DNA of 15,478 nt, from NCBI GenBank assembly GCA_015233705.1, contig JADFXE010000024.1, positions 1-15,478 on the forward strand. The letters run 5' to 3'. Below are positions 13,195 to 15,478 of this stretch, in pieces. The notes under the pieces were generated by a model, which did not search any database, was not told the DNA's origin, and was given only the letters and a program-made list of their open reading frames with translations. Within the stretch, counting starts at the first letter, position 1, and the number at the start of each line of letters is the position of its first letter. Position numbers and translations under genes: made by a program. This stretch comes from Candidatus Omnitrophota bacterium (GTDB lineage: Bacteria > Omnitrophota > Koll11 > Zapsychrales > Fredricksoniimonadaceae).

Positions 13195-15330
13195 ATGAAC
13201 GTTTCTCACCTCCGGCAAGTTGCCCAGGAATTAAATATCAGGGAAGCCCAGGTCCAGGCAACTGTTCAACTCCTGGAAGAAGGCTCGACTGTTCCCTTCA
13301 TCGCCCGTTACCGCAAAGAAGTGACCGGCACGCTGGATGAGGTTGCGGTCACATCCATCCGGGACCGGATCCTGCAGCTGGCCGAGCTCGACAAGCGCCG
13401 CGCTGCCATTCTGGAATCCATTGAAAAACAGGGCAAGCTCACGCCTGAACTCAAGGCCAAGATCGATAAGGCCAGGACCATGACCGAGCTGGAGGACCTG
13501 TACCTTCCTTATAAGCCCAAACGCCGCACGCGCGGCATGGTTGCCAAGGAAAGGGGGCTTGAGCCTTTGGCTGTCGAGATATTCAAGCAGGACCCGGACT
13601 TTGACCCGGAAGATGCGGCCCAGCATTACGTTGATCCAGCCAAAGATCTGAAAGACGCGGACGCGGTTCTGGCTGGCGCGCGCGACATCATCGCCGAATG
13701 GGTGAACGAAGATGCCGACGCCCGCGCGCGGGTCCGTGAACTGTTCCTGACCAAGGGCCAGTTCCATTCCCGGGTCATTAAAGGCAAGGAAGAGGCCGGC
13801 GCCAAGTTCCAGGATTATTTTGACTGGAAGGAGCCGGTGGCCCAGGCGCCGTCGCATCGTGTCCTGGCTGCCCGTCGGGGAGAGAAGGAAGAGATATTGC
13901 TTCTGCGGATCACGGTCTCTGAGGATGAGGCCCTGAAGATCCTGCAGTCCGTGTTCGTCAAGAATAACCGCAGCGACTCGGCGCGCCAGGCCATGCTCGC
14001 GGTCGAGGAAAGTTACAAGCGCCTGGTGTCGCCGTCGATCGAAAACGAGATCCGGCTCATTACCAAGGAAAAGGCGGATGCCGAGGCGATCAAGACGTTC
14101 CAGACCAATCTGCGTCAGCTTCTGATGTCGCCGCCGCTGGGCCCCAAGATGGTGCTGGCTGTTGATCCGGGCCTCAGGACCGGGTGCAAATTGGCGGTCC
14201 TCGATGAGCAGGGTAAATTTCTGGAGTTCCAGGCGGTTTATCTTGGCCAGAGCGAGGCCAAGGAAGTTGATGCCGGGGAGACTATCCGCCGGCTTTGCAA
14301 GAAGCATGCGGTTAGCGTGGTGGCGATCGGTAACGGCACCGCTTCGCGCGAGACCGAGGCCTTTATCCGCACGCTCAAGATCCCGGACATCAAGATCGTG
14401 ATGGTGAGCGAAAGCGGGGCGTCGTATTATTCCGCCTCTGACGTGGCCCGTCGGGAATTCCCTGACCTTGACGTCACGGTCCGCGGCGCCATTTCCATCG
14501 GCCGCCGTCTTCAGGACCCGCTGGCAGAACTCGTCAAATGCGATCCCAAGAACATTGGCGTGGGCCAGTACCAGCACGATGTGGACCCGACCAAACTGAA
14601 ACAGGCTTTGGATGATGTGACCATCAGCTGTGTTAACATGGTCGGCGTTGATGCCAATACCGCTAGCCGTGAACTCTTGATGTACGTCTCCGGCCTTGGC
14701 CCGGCGCTGGCGCAGGGCATTGTTGAGTATCGCAACCAGAAGGGACCGTTCAAGAACCGGGACGAGATCCACAATGTCCCGCGCTTTAGCGTCAAGGCCT
14801 ACGAGCAGGCGGCGGGCTTTTTAAGGATCATCGGCGGGGAGAATCCGCTGGATGCCAGCGCGGTTCATCCGGAAAGTTACGGCGTTGTCACGGCCTTTGC
14901 CAAGGACCTTGGCTGTTCGATCCGTGACTTTATTCAGATGGATAATTTGCGCACCCGCATTGATCTGAAGAAATACGTGACCGAGCGGATCGGCCTGCCC
15001 ACGCTGCAGGATATTGTGAGCGAGCTGAGCAAGCCTGGACGCGACCCGCGCGCCAAGTTCGAGTTCGTGGCTTTCAAGGACGGGGTCAATACCATTGACG
15101 ACCTTCAGAAAGATATGGTCCTGCCGGGGGTGGTCACGAACCTTGCGGATTTCGGCGTGTTCGTTGATATCGGCGTGCATCAGGACGGACTGGTGCACAT
15201 CAGCGAGCTGTCGGACCGTTACGTCCGGCATCCTTCCGACGTTGTGAAGCTCCACCAGAAGGTCACGGTCCTGGTGAAGGACGTGGATCTCAAGCGCAAG
15301 CGCATCGCACTCAGCATGAAATTGAAATAA
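13195..15330 (+). CDS. tex: Transcription accessory protein Tex (YqgF-like, HhH and S1 domains)
   Basis: Encodes 711 residues, close to full family length. Tex is a conserved cytoplasmic nucleic-acid-binding protein linked to transcription in several bacteria. The helical Tex N-terminal region begins with VAQELNIREAQVQATVQLLE and includes VPFIARYRKE and MTELEDLYLPYKPKRRTRGM. A YqgF/RuvX-like RNase H fold starts at about 318 (MVLAVDPGLRTGCKLAVLD). Helix-hairpin-helix motifs fall at about 490-550 (VSGLGPALAQGIVEYRNQKG, then FKNRDEIHNVPRFS). A C-terminal S1 domain occupies about 640-711 (PGVVTNLADFGVFVDIG, LVHISELSD), ending KRIALSMKLK. ATG 13195 is 7 nt after the small exported protein gene. 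No good Shine-Dalgarno is visible, so translation may depend on coupling. A palindromic element follows the stop. Confidence 0.96.
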   Translation: MNVSHLRQVAQELNIREAQVQATVQLLEEGSTVPFIARYRKEVTGTLDEVAVTSIRDRILQLAELDKRRAAILESIEKQGKLTPELKAKIDKARTMTELEDLYLPYKPKRRTRGMVAKERGLEPLAVEIFKQDPDFDPEDAAQHYVDPAKDLKDADAVLAGARDIIAEWVNEDADARARVRELFLTKGQFHSRVIKGKEEAGAKFQDYFDWKEPVAQAPSHRVLAARRGEKEEILLLRITVSEDEALKILQSVFVKNNRSDSARQAMLAVEESYKRLVSPSIENEIRLITKEKADAEAIKTFQTNLRQLLMSPPLGPKMVLAVDPGLRTGCKLAVLDEQGKFLEFQAVYLGQSEAKEVDAGETIRRLCKKHAVSVVAIGNGTASRETEAFIRTLKIPDIKIVMVSESGASYYSASDVARREFPDLDVTVRGAISIGRRLQDPLAELVKCDPKNIGVGQYQHDVDPTKLKQALDDVTISCVNMVGVDANTASRELLMYVSGLGPALAQGIVEYRNQKGPFKNRDEIHNVPRFSVKAYEQAAGFLRIIGGENPLDASAVHPESYGVVTAFAKDLGCSIRDFIQMDNLRTRIDLKKYVTERIGLPTLQDIVSELSKPGRDPRAKFEFVAFKDGVNTIDDLQKDMVLPGVVTNLADFGVFVDIGVHQDGLVHISELSDRYVRHPSDVVKLHQKVTVLVKDVDLKRKRIALSMKLK

Positions 15331-15363
15331 GATATTCTTTGAAATTTCGTATGGGTAGATAAC

Positions 15364-15461
15364 GAGGCCATGAAAGGGGTTTTGTCGTTCAGCTCACCCC
15401 GCTTTCTCTGGATCCGAGGTAAGCGGGGCTCAATTCACTCCCAAACCCCTTTCATAGCCTC
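15364..15461. repeat. 98-bp imperfect palindrome downstream of tex
   Basis: The outer arms, 15364-15382 (GAGGCCATGAAAGGGGTTT) and 15443-15461 (AAACCCCTTTCATAGCCTC), match at 18 of 19 bp. An inner hairpin is CCCCGCTT (15397-15404) with AAGCGGGG (15421-15428). There is no U-run after it, so it is not a standard terminator. It has no matching direct repeats at its borders and differs in sequence from the two MITE-like elements. It could be an mRNA 3'-end structure or another repeat family. The window ends 17 nt later. Confidence 0.7.
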
Positions 15462-15478
15462 TGTCACGATATTTATGT

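Noticed and set aside
13231..14772. Long open frame (513 codons) on the minus strand opposite tex
   Set aside because: It lies entirely within the well-supported tex gene, shows no recognisable domain, and is explained by codon bias of the sense strand.
15331..15474. GATATT at 15331-15336 and 15468-15473 as target duplication of the right-edge palindrome
   Set aside because: The left copy is 27 bp away from the palindrome arm while the right copy is 6 bp away. They do not abut the element, and a 6-bp AT-rich match is expected by chance.

Overview
The window is ordinary-looking bacterial chromosome with mid-50s GC. It is dense with genes and shows Shine-Dalgarno sites, sigma70-like promoters, a tRNA-Lys and a factor-independent terminator. 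Signal peptides and an HtrA-type periplasmic protease point to a cell with an envelope of Gram-negative type. A bacterial STT3-type oligosaccharyltransferase, many multi-domain phosphorelay proteins and several palindromic mini-elements would suit an uncultured deep lineage such as Candidatus Omnitrophota or a deltaproteobacterial group. That assignment is inference only; no marker gene here fixes the taxon.

Layout. (1) Positions 1-5563, plus strand, hold a phosphorelay cluster. It begins with the 3' part of a hybrid histidine kinase (PAS tail, HisKA, HATPase, two receivers). Then come a Bro-N/DinD-like protein that looks out of place, an HPt protein, a receiver fused to a histidine-kinase dimerisation domain with no ATPase domain, a receiver-first histidine kinase carrying a 6-copy hexanucleotide repeat, and a lone receiver with a coiled-coil tail. 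No DNA-binding output domain is visible, so the output is probably protein-protein signalling or lies elsewhere. A bidirectional terminator (5586-5618) closes this cluster and the opposing operon. (2) Positions 9556-5645, minus strand, hold a tight three-gene operon: SAM methyltransferase, PDZ-less trypsin-like periplasmic protease (overlapping start), and a large STT3-family membrane glycosyltransferase with a variant WWAPG motif. (3) The divergent intergenic region carries a 163-bp palindromic mini-element with terminal inverted repeats and a 5-bp target duplication. (4) Positions 9834-11982, plus strand, hold a Pif1-type helicase, probably translated from a leaderless mRNA, and a tandem receiver/pseudo-receiver protein. 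(5) Positions 11993-12519 hold a CoA-binding-domain gene split by a second mini-element (144 bp, 5-bp TTTAT duplication). Removing the insert restores an intact 125-residue protein. (6) Next are tRNA-Lys(CTT) with its promoter and terminator, a small exported protein, the transcription accessory protein Tex, and a long imperfect palindrome at the right edge.

The most notable signal is the pair of mini-elements at 9626-9788 and 12179-12322. They share CCC-initial terminal repeats, 5-bp AT-rich target duplications and a hairpin at each end. They look like two members, in opposite orientation, of one non-autonomous transposable family, one of which has inactivated a gene. Second are the incomplete kinase-like protein in the phosphorelay cluster and the motif-variant oligosaccharyltransferase operon.
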